Shown here: positions 53,473 to 62,257 of the stretch, piece by piece
Layout: each line of letters opens with the position of its first letter
How positions within the stretch are numbered: the stretch's first letter is position 1
NCBI RefSeq assembly: GCF_016765655.2
Contig: NZ_CP086109.1
Span: forward strand, 124,001 to 188,000
Origin: Skermanella mucosa
GTDB taxonomy: Bacteria > Pseudomonadota > Alphaproteobacteria > Azospirillales > Azospirillaceae
DNA: 64,000 nucleotides
Direction: 5' to 3'
Made by a program: the position numbers and the translations under genes
The notes under the pieces: model-generated
What the model saw: only the letters and a program-made list of their open reading frames with translations
What the model was told of the DNA's origin: nothing
Databases searched by the model: none

Positions 53473-53871
53473 TCACGTACTCTGAATCCAGGCAAGCTGA
53501 CTTTCCCGGACGACCCGTTCATGGTTGTCGTCAAGGCTCCGGACCCGGTACAGGTTTTCCGAACCGTCCGGTGGCAGGTGGCGCACGATTTCATAGCGGC
53601 CTGGCGAAATTTCGGGGTTTGACCTACCCGGCGTGAAATCCACCACCTGTTCGACCGCGTATTTATGATCCTTGACTGCGGACAGGGGCTCGGCCGGCAT
53701 CTGAGCGCGCCGGATTGCCCGACGATCGTCGCCTCGGCTGGCGGGAGGCATTTCGGCCCCCAGTCCTTGGGCTGAACCCCGTCCGACGAGAGACGCGATC
53801 ACCGAAATATCCGATTGCGTCGATGGTCCCTTCCTCGTCGCGGGACGACCTCGTTCGTGTTGAGCCGTCAT
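53473..53871 (-). CDS. Hypothetical protein with C-terminal YEIVRHLPPDG motif
   Basis: A 132-residue protein. The last 45 residues carry PGRYEIVRHLPPDGSENLYRVRSLDDNHERVVRESQL, a short motif common to many small alphaproteobacterial proteins, here at the usual C-terminal position. The N-terminal 85 residues are low-complexity and poorly conserved in appearance. The start is the ATG at 53871 with GGAGAA upstream; upstream in-frame codons lack a Shine-Dalgarno. Function is unknown. Confidence 0.6.
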   Translation of the reverse strand: MTAQHERGRPATRKGPSTQSDISVIASLVGRGSAQGLGAEMPPASRGDDRRAIRRAQMPAEPLSAVKDHKYAVEQVVDFTPGRSNPEISPGRYEIVRHLPPDGSENLYRVRSLDDNHERVVRESQLAWIQST

Positions 53872-54178
53872 GGCAGTTCTCCAGGGTGTTCGGAAGCTAT
53901 CCGGATGGGTCGGCATGCATTGGATCAGGACCGCCGCGCTTTCGACCCTCAAGGCGATGCCCTTATTGACGCATGGACAAAGGCAGGATGCTGTACGAAA
54001 CCGCACTCTCGATGCGTCTCGGCGTCAATAAATCCTCGAGGTTTCAAAAGCCGTCGTTTCCTGGCCGCATCTTGCGGGAACCGTCAGCACGTACCAAATA
54101 GAGGTGGTTACCCACCACGATCGTGGCTGTGGGCGATTGAGAGATGTGTGTGCTCCCGCTGAACCAAAGGGGACACAT

Positions 54179-54891
54179 ATGTCTCAGATCAAGCAATCCG
54201 CTGTTCGCAACCGGCTCCTGGCCGCCCTGCCGCCCGCCGACTTCGGGCGTCTGGCAAATCTACTGACACCTGTCTCCTTGCCGCTGAAGCAGGTTCTCCT
54301 TGAAGCGGACGAGCCGATCGAGGTCGCCTACTTCGTCGAGACGGGCATGGTGTCGAACCTGGCCTATCTGGTGAACGGCGATGCCATCGAGATCGGACTC
54401 ACCGGGTCCGAGGGCATAGTCGGGGCACCGCTCGTCCTGGGCGTCGATACCGCGCCCGCCGGGGCGCTGGTCCAGATGGAAGGCACGGCCCTGCGCATCG
54501 GCGCGGCGGCCTTCAGGCAGGTATTCAACGAGAGCGAGGCGTTGCGCACCTGGCTGCTGCGCTATATGCAGGCGCTCTACACCCAGGTGTCGCAGACGGC
54601 CGTGTGCAACGGCAGCCATTCACTCGAAGAGCGTCTGGCCCGCTGGCTGCTGATGGCGCATGACCGCGCGGGGGGGGGGGGGATCAGTTCCCGATGACGC
54701 ACGAGTTCATGGCGATGATGCTGGGCGTGCGCCGGGCCGGCGTGACCGTCATCGCCGGCTCCCTGAAGCAGGCCGGCCTGATCAGCTATACGAACGGCAG
54801 CATGACCATCCTTGACCGTCCGAGCCTGGAGAGCGCCTCTTGCGAGTGCTACGGCATCGTCCAGCGGCATCTCAAGCAATTGCTCGGGTAG
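54179..54891 (+). pseudogene. Crp/Fnr-type regulator, frameshifted at a poly-G tract
   Basis: The first frame (54179-54697) encodes a cyclic-nucleotide-binding-like domain (LPPADFGRLANLLTPVSL, VAYFVETGMVSNLAYL) and ends 15 residues after the frame leaves its family at 13 consecutive G. The second frame continues the same family (FPMTHEFMAMMLGVRRAGVTVIAGSLKQAGLI, winged helix-turn-helix) to 54891. One more G (14) or two fewer (11) would restore a single protein of about 237 residues. The tract could be a phase-variable switch, a genuine mutation or a sequencing artefact. An intrinsic terminator follows at 55021. Confidence 0.85.
54670..54682. repeat. 13-nt G homopolymer
   Basis: Uninterrupted run of 13 G within the Crp/Fnr-type gene, exactly at the junction where the reading frame shifts. 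Homopolymers of this length slip readily in replication. Confidence 0.85.
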
Positions 54892-55020
54892 TGATCTGCG
54901 CATTGGTGTGGGTGAGTCGAATTCTCCCATCTCCGGTACGGTAGCGTACAATCATAACCGGTTCCTCGTGCTCTCCTATGCACGGACAAACTGCTTTCAG
55001 GAATTTTCCTCCCTGATCTG

Positions 55021-55057
55021 ATGGCCATCCGAGCTCCTGCGGGTGGCCATTTTTTTG
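55021..55057 (+). terminator. Intrinsic terminator downstream of the Crp/Fnr gene
   Basis: ATGGCCATCCG / CGGGTGGCCAT stem (one G-U pair) with an 8-nt loop, followed by eight T (55050-55057). This is the clearest rho-independent terminator in the window. Confidence 0.85.
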
Positions 55058-55393
55058 TTGCAAGGCTATGGCACAGGACGGCATTTCCGCTTGATCATCT
55101 TGACGGCCCGATCTATCTGGCCGATCAGGCATGGCGGCTTCCACCGGGCGGAAGCAAATACCTCATACACACCTTCCGGGGCCTTGGTGAGGCGTATCGG
55201 AATGCCGCCCCGGCGCAGCGGGAGGAGCGGTCTGGACGGTTACGTGGTTCGTATGACCACGTCCTGACATAGCTCTCCTCGGTACCAGTCCTGCTGCTGC
55301 CGGCGGTTGACAGGAAGGAATGCAGCCTGGTTTGGCGTATGATCGTGCGTGTTCCATGGCGTCACCGCCTATCAACGCTCCAGCGTGTCACGG
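55058..55393. other. Gap without recognised gene
   Basis: Only short ORFs with no family pattern are present, on both strands. No repeats or operators of note are seen. Confidence 0.5.
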
Positions 55394-55627
55394 ATGACAG
55401 ATGCGGTGCATGAGTTCGCGGTATTTCAGGAGGTCGGCGGGAAGATCCTGCCGGTCTACGGGCCTGCCGTGCGGCTCGACCTGCGGGAGGTCTTCAACTT
55501 TGGCAGTTGCGACGGCGTGTTCGGCGGCCGGGCAAGCTGCACGCGGGTCATCATGAACGACGGGAGCGTCTATGCGCTCGACGTTCCGGAGGAAGCGTTC
55601 AGGGCCATGATAGATGCGGTCGAATGA
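55394..55627 (+). CDS. Small hypothetical protein
   Basis: A 77-residue soluble protein (start ATG at 55394) with MTDAVHEFAVFQEVGGKILPVYGP and a second part ASCTRVIMNDGSVYALDVPEEAFRAMIDAV. The pattern of alternating strands and a final helix is compatible with a small alpha/beta fold. No family recognised; no strong Shine-Dalgarno. Confidence 0.5.
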   Translation: MTDAVHEFAVFQEVGGKILPVYGPAVRLDLREVFNFGSCDGVFGGRASCTRVIMNDGSVYALDVPEEAFRAMIDAVE

Positions 55628-55678
55628 TGCCCGGGTCTGGTCCCGGGCACTCACAGCGGTCGGTGCGGACCGAATTCC

Positions 55679-55951
55679 CTATTCATCCCGACCCTCGCCG
55701 CCGAAACGGGTGACTCGGTCAGGGGTGCACTCGTTCGTCCCCTTGCCGATCTCTTCGATGTTGGGTTTACGGCCGGGCAGGCACGGGGCCGGCCGAGTTC
55801 CCACGGCTCCTCCAAGCAACGGCTTGTACGCCGGCACCGGGCGGGAAGGGGCCTTTTTCAGGGACAGGGGATCCCAGTCCGGCGGGGGGACCACCGAGCA
55901 CGACGATGTCATCAGGGTGACGCAGAACAGGATCGAGAAAAGCCTACGCAA
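55679..55951 (-). CDS. Small predicted lipoprotein
   Basis: A 90-residue protein with a signal peptide (basic start LRRLFSILFCVTLM) and a lipobox-like TSSC followed by SVVPPP. The rest is Pro-rich and unstructured (APSRPVPAYKPLLGG). The start is a TTG at 55951 with GGATGAAG upstream. It is convergent with the gene ending at 55627. Function unknown. Confidence 0.6.
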   Translation of the reverse strand: MRRLFSILFCVTLMTSSCSVVPPPDWDPLSLKKAPSRPVPAYKPLLGGAVGTRPAPCLPGRKPNIEEIGKGTNECTPDRVTRFGGEGRDE

Positions 55952-56142
55952 GATACTTCATCCGGAACAATCATGTGATCGAAACTCTGAGGGCGGGGCG
56001 GTTCCCCTTCGCCGATGTCCGCGCCACCCCTTCAATGTCTCGTCACATGCTCCTGTTCCTGAAATTCATGTTCGGCGATGTTCAAGCTTGCTGGCCCGAT
56101 TGATTCTGAAGGGCAGCCGTCGGCAAGGAAGGGCCTGTCGGG

Positions 56143-58350
56143 TCACCAGCGATACCGCAGCCCGGCGGTCACCGTCCTCTCGTAGCCATAGGCGCACCAC
56201 TCGCCGAAGTAGCAGGACGCGACATATTCCTTGTTGAACAGGTTCTTGGCGTTGAGCGAGACCTCCGCCCCTTCCAGCTTGGGGGAGAGCGACCCCAGGT
56301 CATAGGTGACCGCCGCATCGACCAGCGTGAAGGACGGCACCTTGAAGGTGTTGGCCGCGTTCACGGTGCTGCCGGTGTAGCGGACACCGCCGCCGAGGCT
56401 GAGTCCTTCCAGGGCCGAGCCTTCCGGCATCCGGTACAGGGCCCAGCCCGACGCCTGGTGGCGCGGCACGGCGGCAAGCCGGAAGCCTTCCCGCCCGTCG
56501 TTGTCCTCGGTGTATTCGGTATCGAGGAAGGTATAGGCGCCGATGACGTCCAACTGGTCGGTGACGGCCATCTTCGCTTCGAGCTCGATGCCGCGCGACC
56601 GCGCCTCGCCGCTCTGGACGGAGAATCCCGGACGCTCCGGGTCGCTGGTCAGCAGATTGCTGCGGGTGATTTCGAAGGCGGCCGCCGTGAACAGGCTGTC
56701 CGTTCCCGGCGGCTGGTACTTGACGCCGACCTCGTACTGGGTTCCTTCCTCCGGGTCGAAGAGGTTGCCGGCGAAATCGGTCCCGCTCTGCGGATTGAAG
56801 GACTCGGCGTAGCTGACGTATGGCGCGATGCCGTTCTCGAAGACGTAGGTCAGGCCGGCGCGGCCGGTCAGCGCCTGGTCGGACTGGCTGGCCTCCCCGG
56901 CTGCGGTGGTCCGTTCGGTTTCCACCCAGTCATGGCGGCCGGCGAGCGTCAGCACGAAACCGCCGAACCGGATCTGGTCCTGGAGATAGATCCCGTACTG
57001 ATTGCTCTTCAGGTCGGTGCGGCTGGTGTCCGGCCGGACGATCGGCTGCCCGTAGACCGGCGCGAAGACATCGATCGACGGCGCCACGCCGAAGCCGGGG
57101 GTGTAGTTGCCGTCCAGCCGCTGATAGTCGAAACCGGCCAGGACCGTGTGCTGGACCCGCCCGGTGGCGAGGCGCCCCTGGATCTGATTGTCGAAGGTAT
57201 AGGAGTCCATCTCCTCGCGCGAGGTCGCGACGCCCCGGTTGAGGGTGCGGAAGTCCGGCTGGAGGCCGTTGGCGTAGACGCTGTCGTAGTCGGCCTCGGT
57301 GCGCAGCCAGCGGCCGTTCAGGCGCAGGCTCCAGGTGTCGTCGAACCGCTTGTCGAAATCATAGGCGACCGATGTCTGCGTGCGGTCGAACTTCTCGAAA
57401 TCCGGCTCGCCGTCATAGAAATCGACCGGAATCCTGCCGAACGGGTTGGGCAGCACCGTTCCCTGGGGCGGCACTCCGCCATAGGAGTTGGACTTGGGAT
57501 CACGCTGATAGAAGCCGAACAGCGTCAGGCCGGTATCGGCGTCCGGGCGCCAGGTGAAGGAGGGCGCCAGGGCGACGCGCTCGTTCTCGGTCGTGCGGAA
57601 CTGGCCGTCCTCGCTGAGCCCGACGGCGCTGAGGCGATAGAGGAACTTGCCCTCCGCGTCGATCGGGCCTGAGAAATCGGCCGTGCCGCGCAGGTGGTTG
57701 CCGGTGCCGAATTCGAAGCCCACCTCGCCTTGGGGCGTCGCGGTCGGCCGCTTGCTGACCTGATTGATCAGGCCGCCGGCCGGGGACTGGCCGTAGAGCA
57801 CCGACGTCGGCCCCTTCAGCACCTCCACCCGTTCCAGCAGGAAGGGATCGATCTGGGGCGCCGCGTAGTACAGCGACTGGAGCTTCAGCCCGTTCCAGTA
57901 AGTGTCGGCGTCGAAGCCGCGGATCGTGAGCTGGTCGTAGCGAGTCGATACCGCGCCGCGGGTTTCCGGCGTGACGCCGGCGGTATAGCGGACGATCTGG
58001 TTCAGGGTCTGGGCGTTCTGGTCCCGGATCTGGTCGGCGGGAATCACCGAGATGGACTGCGGCGTCTCGATCAGCGGCGTATCGGTCTTGGTGCCGGTCG
58101 CCTGCCGGTTGGCGACATAGCCCGTGACCGGCGTCAGCGCCGTCTCTCCCTGGCCGGTCACGGTCAAGGCCGGCAGTTCGACCGGCGCATCGGCCGCGCT
58201 CGGACCGCCCTCCTGGGCACTCGCCAGCGCCGGCACTATGAACCCGGTCAGCACCAGGGCGCCCAGCGCCGTCCCCTTCGGCCGCCGGCCTCCAACTCCT
58301 CGTCTGCGCACTCTATGCCCCCACTTAATAAGAATGCGACTTACTCTCAT
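56143..58350 (-). CDS. TonB-dependent siderophore receptor
   Basis: A 735-residue outer-membrane receptor. A signal peptide ends near LASAQEG. The plug domain has PLIETPQSISVIPADQIRDQNAQTLNQIVRYTAGV and the box FDADTYWNGLKL, and VEVLKGPTSVLYGQSPAGGLINQVSKRP is the typical plug end. The 22-strand barrel runs to the final aromatic GLRYRW. This is the FhuA/FpvA-like subfamily for ferric siderophores. The GTG at 58311 is an alternative start that gives a compact signal peptide; the ATG at 58350 adds a basic leader. A Fur-box-like element lies at 58366. No partner ABC transporter is adjacent. Confidence 0.9.
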   Translation of the reverse strand: MRVSRILIKWGHRVRRRGVGGRRPKGTALGALVLTGFIVPALASAQEGGPSAADAPVELPALTVTGQGETALTPVTGYVANRQATGTKTDTPLIETPQSISVIPADQIRDQNAQTLNQIVRYTAGVTPETRGAVSTRYDQLTIRGFDADTYWNGLKLQSLYYAAPQIDPFLLERVEVLKGPTSVLYGQSPAGGLINQVSKRPTATPQGEVGFEFGTGNHLRGTADFSGPIDAEGKFLYRLSAVGLSEDGQFRTTENERVALAPSFTWRPDADTGLTLFGFYQRDPKSNSYGGVPPQGTVLPNPFGRIPVDFYDGEPDFEKFDRTQTSVAYDFDKRFDDTWSLRLNGRWLRTEADYDSVYANGLQPDFRTLNRGVATSREEMDSYTFDNQIQGRLATGRVQHTVLAGFDYQRLDGNYTPGFGVAPSIDVFAPVYGQPIVRPDTSRTDLKSNQYGIYLQDQIRFGGFVLTLAGRHDWVETERTTAAGEASQSDQALTGRAGLTYVFENGIAPYVSYAESFNPQSGTDFAGNLFDPEEGTQYEVGVKYQPPGTDSLFTAAAFEITRSNLLTSDPERPGFSVQSGEARSRGIELEAKMAVTDQLDVIGAYTFLDTEYTEDNDGREGFRLAAVPRHQASGWALYRMPEGSALEGLSLGGGVRYTGSTVNAANTFKVPSFTLVDAAVTYDLGSLSPKLEGAEVSLNAKNLFNKEYVASCYFGEWCAYGYERTVTAGLRYRW

Positions 58351-58365
58351 GATGTCGGGCAGAAA

Positions 58366-58386
58366 TGCAAACGATTCTTAATATCA
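58366..58386 (-). promoter_or_regulatory. Fur-box-like element
   Basis: TGCAAACGATTCTTAATATCA just upstream of the receptor start. It resembles Fur-type sites (TGCAA-x-GATTCT...). A related TAAGAATGCG lies at 58328-58337. Match by eye only. Confidence 0.4.
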
Positions 58387-58490
58387 TGCCGAGGGATGTC
58401 GGAAGGAGTGGGGGTGGGTCGCGATGGGTAACCGGGAGGGCGCCCGGGAGAGCGTCCAGGAAAAGATGAAAAAATCCCGGCCTTGCAGGC

Positions 58491-58519
58491 TTGCACCGGT
58501 TCCGGGCGGGTTCTACATA
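58491..58519 (+). promoter_or_regulatory. Promoter of mini-gene copy B
   Basis: TTGCAC (58491-58496), 17-nt spacer, TACATA (58514-58519). It is the same arrangement as copy A. Confidence 0.6.
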
Positions 58520-58556
58520 GTAGTCACTGTCGCAACAACAGAAAGGAGGTGATCTT

Positions 58557-58631
58557 GTGTCTAATTGTTCCAAGCCGCGGTCGTCGGTCACAGTGACCAG
58601 GGTCATCGCCTCCGGCGAGACCAACGCGTAA
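58557..58631 (+). CDS. 24-residue peptide of the duplicated mini-gene (copy B)
   Basis: GTG-started 24-codon ORF (58557-58631). The leader has AGAAAGGAGGTGATC at 58540-58554, identical to copy A and complementary to the 16S rRNA 3' end, with GGAGG 7 nt before the GTG. The peptide begins VSNCSKPRSSVTVTRV and ends in SGETNA. Position 15 is Arg (Lys in copy A). This copy lies between the TonB receptor and AapJ genes, 5.8 kb from copy A, with the same strand and promoter. Neither copy is associated with a constant neighbour, suggesting an autonomous mini-gene. Confidence 0.6.
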   Translation: MSNCSKPRSSVTVTRVIASGETNA

Positions 58632-58679
58632 TACAGCGTCTATCGTGGTTCTTGACCGAACCGTGGTTTGACAATTCGG

Positions 58680-58705
58680 AAAGGCCGTCCTTCGGGGCGG
58701 CCTTT
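58680..58705 (+). terminator. Terminator of mini-gene copy B
   Basis: AAAGGCCGTCC / GGGCGGCCTTT stem with a TTCG loop (one G-U pair), followed by CTTCTT. Homologous to the copy A hairpin. Confidence 0.72.
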
Positions 58706-58747
58706 CTTCTTGTGCGGCGCAAGGAATTGACATCGAGGGCAAGAGAA

Positions 58748-58778
58748 AAGCCCGCGCCACGGGCGGTGGCGCGGGCTT
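58748..58778 (-). terminator. Strong terminator downstream of aapJ
   Basis: 13-bp GC stem (AAGCCCGCGCCAC / GTGGCGCGGGCTT). On the minus strand it is followed by TTTTC, consistent with termination of the aapJ transcript, whose coding end is at 58939. Confidence 0.75.
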
Positions 58779-58938
58779 GGAGTTTTCGGTTTCGTGCAAG
58801 ACCATGTTCCCAGCGACAGGAAAGCCGGGACACACATTCCGCAACAGGCCGCGGGGCGGCGATCACGCGGTCTCGTCGGGTATAGGCGGTCCGGGTATTC
58901 CGGGCTTTCCTGGTTGGAGCGTCCTCGCCCGATCGCCG

Positions 58939-60006
58939 TCAGCGAATGGGCGGGGCGTACATCAGGCCGCCCTCGGTCCACAGGGCGTTGAGGCCGCGTT
59001 CCAGCTTCAGCGGGGAGCCCTGGCCGAGGTTGCGTTCGAACAGCTCGCCATAGTTCCCGACCTGCTTGACGATGTTGTAGGACCATTTCGCATCGACGCC
59101 GAGCATTTGGCCGGTGTCGCCGGAAACGCCTACGAAGCGCTGGACGTTGGGATCGGGGTCGTCCAGCCGCTTGTCGATGTTGTCGGAGGTCAGGCCAAGC
59201 TGTTCGGCCTGGATCAGGGCGAACACGGTCCATTTCAGATAGTCGAACCACTGGTCGTCGCCATGAACGACGGCCGGGGCCAGCGGCTCCTGCGAGACAA
59301 GGTCGGGCAGGATCACATAGTCGTCGGGGTTGGTGGCCAGGGTGGCGCGCACCCCCGCCAGGCCCGACGCGTCGGTGGTATAGGCGTCGCAGCGCCCGGC
59401 GAAGAAGGCGGCGTTGATCTCGTCGAAGGCCTCGATCACCACGGGTTCGAAGCTGATCTGGTGGCGGCGGAAGAAGTCCGTCAGGTTCTGCTCGGTGGTG
59501 GTTCCGGGCTGCACGCAGACGGTCGCGCCGTCGAGTTCCGTCGCCGAGGTGACGCCCAGCGACTTCGGCACCATGAAGGCCTGGCCGTCATAGAAGGTGA
59601 TCGGCCCGAAATTGAGCCCGACCGCGGTGTCGCGGCTGAGGCTCCAGGTCGTGTTGCGCGAGAGCAGGTCGACCTCGCCCGACTGGAGGGCGGTGAAACG
59701 CTGCTGCGGCGACAGCGCGGTGAAGGTCACCTTGCTCTTGTCGCCGAACAGGCCGGCCGCCAGGGCGCGGCAGATGTCGGTGTCGATCCCCGACCAGCTG
59801 CCGGTGCTGTCCGGCGTCGAGAATCCGGAAACGCCGGTGCTGACGCCGCACCGGATCGAGCCGCGCTGCTTGATCGCGTCGAACAGCTGGCCGGCCTGGG
59901 CGGGCACCGGGGCCGAGGCCAGCAGGAGCGCCGCCAGCGCCATCATGGCCGGCAGGCACCGGGCACCTGGCGCCGGGGCGGCGCGCTTCTTGGTCTGGGC
60001 GAACAT
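58939..60006 (-). CDS. aapJ: General L-amino acid ABC transporter binding protein (AapJ-like)
   Basis: A 355-residue periplasmic binding protein. The signal peptide ends at PAQAGQ. Family landmarks are LFDAIKQRGSIRCGVSTGVSGFS, GIDTDICRALAAGLFGD, LSRNTTWSLSRDTAVGLNFGPITFYDGQAFMV and the end WTEGGLMYAPPIR. This is the AapJ/BztA group for general amino acids. The partner genes aapQMP are not adjacent; the gene is solitary here. A run of T-rich sequence precedes the ATG. Confidence 0.88.
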   Translation of the reverse strand: MFAQTKKRAAPAPGARCLPAMMALAALLLASAPVPAQAGQLFDAIKQRGSIRCGVSTGVSGFSTPDSTGSWSGIDTDICRALAAGLFGDKSKVTFTALSPQQRFTALQSGEVDLLSRNTTWSLSRDTAVGLNFGPITFYDGQAFMVPKSLGVTSATELDGATVCVQPGTTTEQNLTDFFRRHQISFEPVVIEAFDEINAAFFAGRCDAYTTDASGLAGVRATLATNPDDYVILPDLVSQEPLAPAVVHGDDQWFDYLKWTVFALIQAEQLGLTSDNIDKRLDDPDPNVQRFVGVSGDTGQMLGVDAKWSYNIVKQVGNYGELFERNLGQGSPLKLERGLNALWTEGGLMYAPPIR

Positions 60007-60121
60007 CGGGGCTCTTCTCCTCCTCCTGGACTGAACGGCTCTCCCTTAACGGGCGGGAGGGCGGTTCGGGGCAGGGAGGCGGCAGAAATCAGCCCCGGCG
60101 GGTTCAGTCGTACCGGCGGGG

Positions 60122-60748
60122 TCAGTCGTAGTAATAGTCGCGCGTGTAGGCTTCCTCGTCGTCGTAATCGTCGAAATCCTGATCGCGCGTCCGATAGGAC
60201 GAGCCCTGGGTGCCGCGGGCCAGCAGGGCACCGAGGACGAGCCCGGCGGCGAGGGCGCCAAGAAGGCTGGCCGTCGGGTTTTCCCTCACGAACGATTCCG
60301 CCGTGCTCAGGCCGCGCCGTCCCTGGTCACGCGCATAGTTGCCGGCCCGCATGGCGTTCAGCCGGGCGCGCTCCGCGATCTCGTTCGCCTGGTCGCTGCG
60401 TCGCTGGTACTGGGAGGCGACGCTGCCGGAGCGGATGCCCGCGTCGCTTCCGGAGGAAGAGGCGGCGGGCGAAGAGGTGGTCAAAGGAGCGGACGAGCGG
60501 GGCGGCAGGCTGGGCTCGACCACGCCGCCGATGCCGCTGGAGCCGGACATGGTGCCCGTGCCGGTGCCCGTGGCGGGGCTGACGGGGGATCTGGCGGCCG
60601 GGGTGGGCGCGCCGACTTCTTCCGTTCCGGTTTCCAGGACTTTCTCGGCGGACGGCCTTGCCGTCTCCGTGGTCGCGGCGGAGGCCTTGTCCGGCTGCGA
60701 CGTGGCGGGCTTGGTGGTGGTTGACGGCGTCCCCGCGGAACCGGTCAT
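60122..60748 (-). CDS. ElaB/YqjD-like (DUF883-type) membrane-anchored protein
   Basis: A 208-residue protein. A low-complexity Ser/Thr/Pro-rich N-terminal half (residues 1-110) precedes a helical segment RRSDQANEIAERARLNAMRAGNYARDQ, a hydrophobic glycine-rich segment ENPTASLLGALAAGLVLGALLAR, and an acidic tail with a run of Asp/Tyr (DDYDDEEAYTRDYYYD). The C-terminal pattern matches YqjD/ElaB stress proteins, which bind the inner membrane and ribosomes. The ATG at 60748, with GGAGG 7 nt before it, is the likely start. An EcfG-type promoter candidate lies upstream. Confidence 0.72.
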   Translation of the reverse strand: MTGSAGTPSTTTKPATSQPDKASAATTETARPSAEKVLETGTEEVGAPTPAARSPVSPATGTGTGTMSGSSGIGGVVEPSLPPRSSAPLTTSSPAASSSGSDAGIRSGSVASQYQRRSDQANEIAERARLNAMRAGNYARDQGRRGLSTAESFVRENPTASLLGALAAGLVLGALLARGTQGSSYRTRDQDFDDYDDEEAYTRDYYYD

Positions 60749-60784
60749 GGGCATTCCTCCGATGTTTATAAAGTCTGTGCGGAC

Positions 60785-60809
60785 AACAGGGCGGGGCGAC
60801 GGTGGTTCC
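60785..60809 (-). promoter_or_regulatory. Candidate EcfG promoter for the ElaB-like gene
   Basis: Read on the minus strand: GGAAC (60809-60805), 16 nt, TGTT. The distance to the start codon at 60748 is about 37 nt. Confidence 0.55.
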
Positions 60810-60944
60810 GTAGCCACCGTTGCGATGCCGACCGGAAGCAGCCAGCCAGGAGTGCCTTGGCGAGAAAATCACTCTGACCCTATTTTGTTTGGCGTATTGG
60901 ATGGCCACTTCACACCGTTCGGCCGCCGATCCGGAGGATTGCCG

Positions 60945-61349
60945 TTATGTTCGTGGAGCGATCAGGGTGAGGCCGGGAAAGTAGCTCTGGTAGCGCTGAA
61001 GGTCGCGGGGCAAGAGAGCCATGCCGGAAACGGCGGCATGGGCGCCGATGAAGAAATCGGGTAGGACGCCGGTGCGAGTGCCGCCGGCAGAGCGGTACCG
61101 CTTGAATGCCTTGCCGGCGAGGAACAGTGCGTCGCGGGGTATTTCCGTCAGAAGGATCCCGGACTCATCGAGAACGGCGTCCAGATCCTCAATCCTTTCA
61201 AAACGCACCGACAATTCCGCATAGATGACGCCGTTGATCGCGAGCGGCCCCCGGAAGCTTGCGGCATCCAGTTGCAAAATCGACCAATCCGCCCAGGCGG
61301 GATCGTCGGTGACGATATCCAGCAGGACGTTGGTATCGATCAGTGTCAT
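60945..61349 (-). CDS. vapC: VapC-type PIN-domain toxin
   Basis: A 134-residue PIN ribonuclease. The acidic catalytic residues are in LIDTNVLLDIV (Asp), NGVIYAELSV (Glu) and LPDFFIGAHA (Asp), and the C-terminal LPRDLQRYQSYFPGL is typical. It is separated by 1 bp from vapB upstream, so they form a VapBC toxin-antitoxin operon. It cleaves specific RNAs, probably tRNA or rRNA. Confidence 0.88.
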   Translation of the reverse strand: MTLIDTNVLLDIVTDDPAWADWSILQLDAASFRGPLAINGVIYAELSVRFERIEDLDAVLDESGILLTEIPRDALFLAGKAFKRYRSAGGTRTGVLPDFFIGAHAAVSGMALLPRDLQRYQSYFPGLTLIAPRT

Positions 61350-61350
61350 C

Positions 61351-61584
61351 TCAGCCTTCGCCGCGCGTCAATGCCATGATCTGGTCGGTGGTAGGGCCGG
61401 GTCCGGCGCGGCCACGCAAAGCTTCGAACCGCCTCGCAGGGTTGGAGGCATCCACCTTTACCAAGACGACGCGACCGTCTGGGTCCAGCTTGAAATCCAC
61501 CATGCTCCCGGGTTCAATGCCCAGACGATCGCGGACCAGCTTTGGAATGGTAACCTGTCCTTCGATGGTTACGGTGGTAGCCAT
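61351..61584 (-). CDS. vapB: VapB/AbrB-type antitoxin
   Basis: A 77-residue AbrB/MazE-fold antitoxin. The first 45 residues (TTVTIEGQVTIPKLVRDRLGIEPGSMVDFKLD) form the swapped-hairpin DNA-binding domain, and the tail (RFEALRGRAGPGPTTDQIMALTRGE) binds VapC. The ATG at 61584 with GGAG upstream is preferred over the open frame up to 61692. It autoregulates the operon. Confidence 0.85.
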   Translation of the reverse strand: MATTVTIEGQVTIPKLVRDRLGIEPGSMVDFKLDPDGRVVLVKVDASNPARRFEALRGRAGPGPTTDQIMALTRGEG

Positions 61585-62257
61585 GGCTCGCTCCGTATTA
61601 CCTGCACATAGGTTGGTATCACATAGCATGCACGACATTTTCCAGCCAGTGGGTTGGAGCCTCGAGATGCCGTGCGGTTTCGATTGTCGCATCGCGCCGA
61701 CTGGTAACTTTCAGGTTAGCAAGTATCGAAAGTACATATATCCGCACTATCCTAGAGTATTTAACCGATCAAGTTTATCATTGATGTAATATCGCTGCGG
61801 GGAAACAAAAAGTAATAATTTGGACTGGGTTCCCTCGCAGTAGAAAACGAAGATCCGAAATCAATGAGGCTGAAGAAGAAACTTTGAATTCGGACGCCGT
61901 CTCATTTTGCAAGAAAATCTAGAATTGGAACATCATAATCATAACGACAGTACCATAAGAAAGTGATTGCTCACCTCCCTGACAACCGGTAACGCATTGA
62001 TACCGCTGGATTTGGGCGACGCTCCGCATAAGCGGTATCAAATAACGATTTGCCCTGCTCTTCGGCGGATCAGCTGATCAAGTAAAACAAATACTTGTGG
62101 CGAGACCAGCCGCGAGCCGTTACTTCACTATGGGGTATGGCTGCAGAACCCGAAAACCAGCATAGTTTCAGCATGTTACCGGCTAAAGCCAGGGGGGTGA
62201 GTAGTTACATAAGAAAACTCCATCCCTATAGATGAGAGACGAAGAGGAGCTTCGGGG
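61585..62257. other. AT-rich non-coding region of about 670 bp
   Basis: This stretch has markedly lower GC than the rest of the window (with runs of T and A around 61700-61960). No ORF of convincing character is found on either strand. It includes an 11-bp inverted repeat at 61997-62041. It may be a regulatory region of the following large gene or an old integration scar. Confidence 0.55.
61997..62041. repeat. Inverted repeat with 11-bp arms
   Basis: TTGATACCGCT (61997-62007) and AGCGGTATCAA (62031-62041), 23-nt spacer. Candidate operator or hairpin upstream of the 62258 gene. Confidence 0.6.

Noticed and set aside
55021-55272. Small ORF directly after the Crp/Fnr-like gene
   Set aside because: It begins inside the intrinsic terminator hairpin and shows no conserved pattern.
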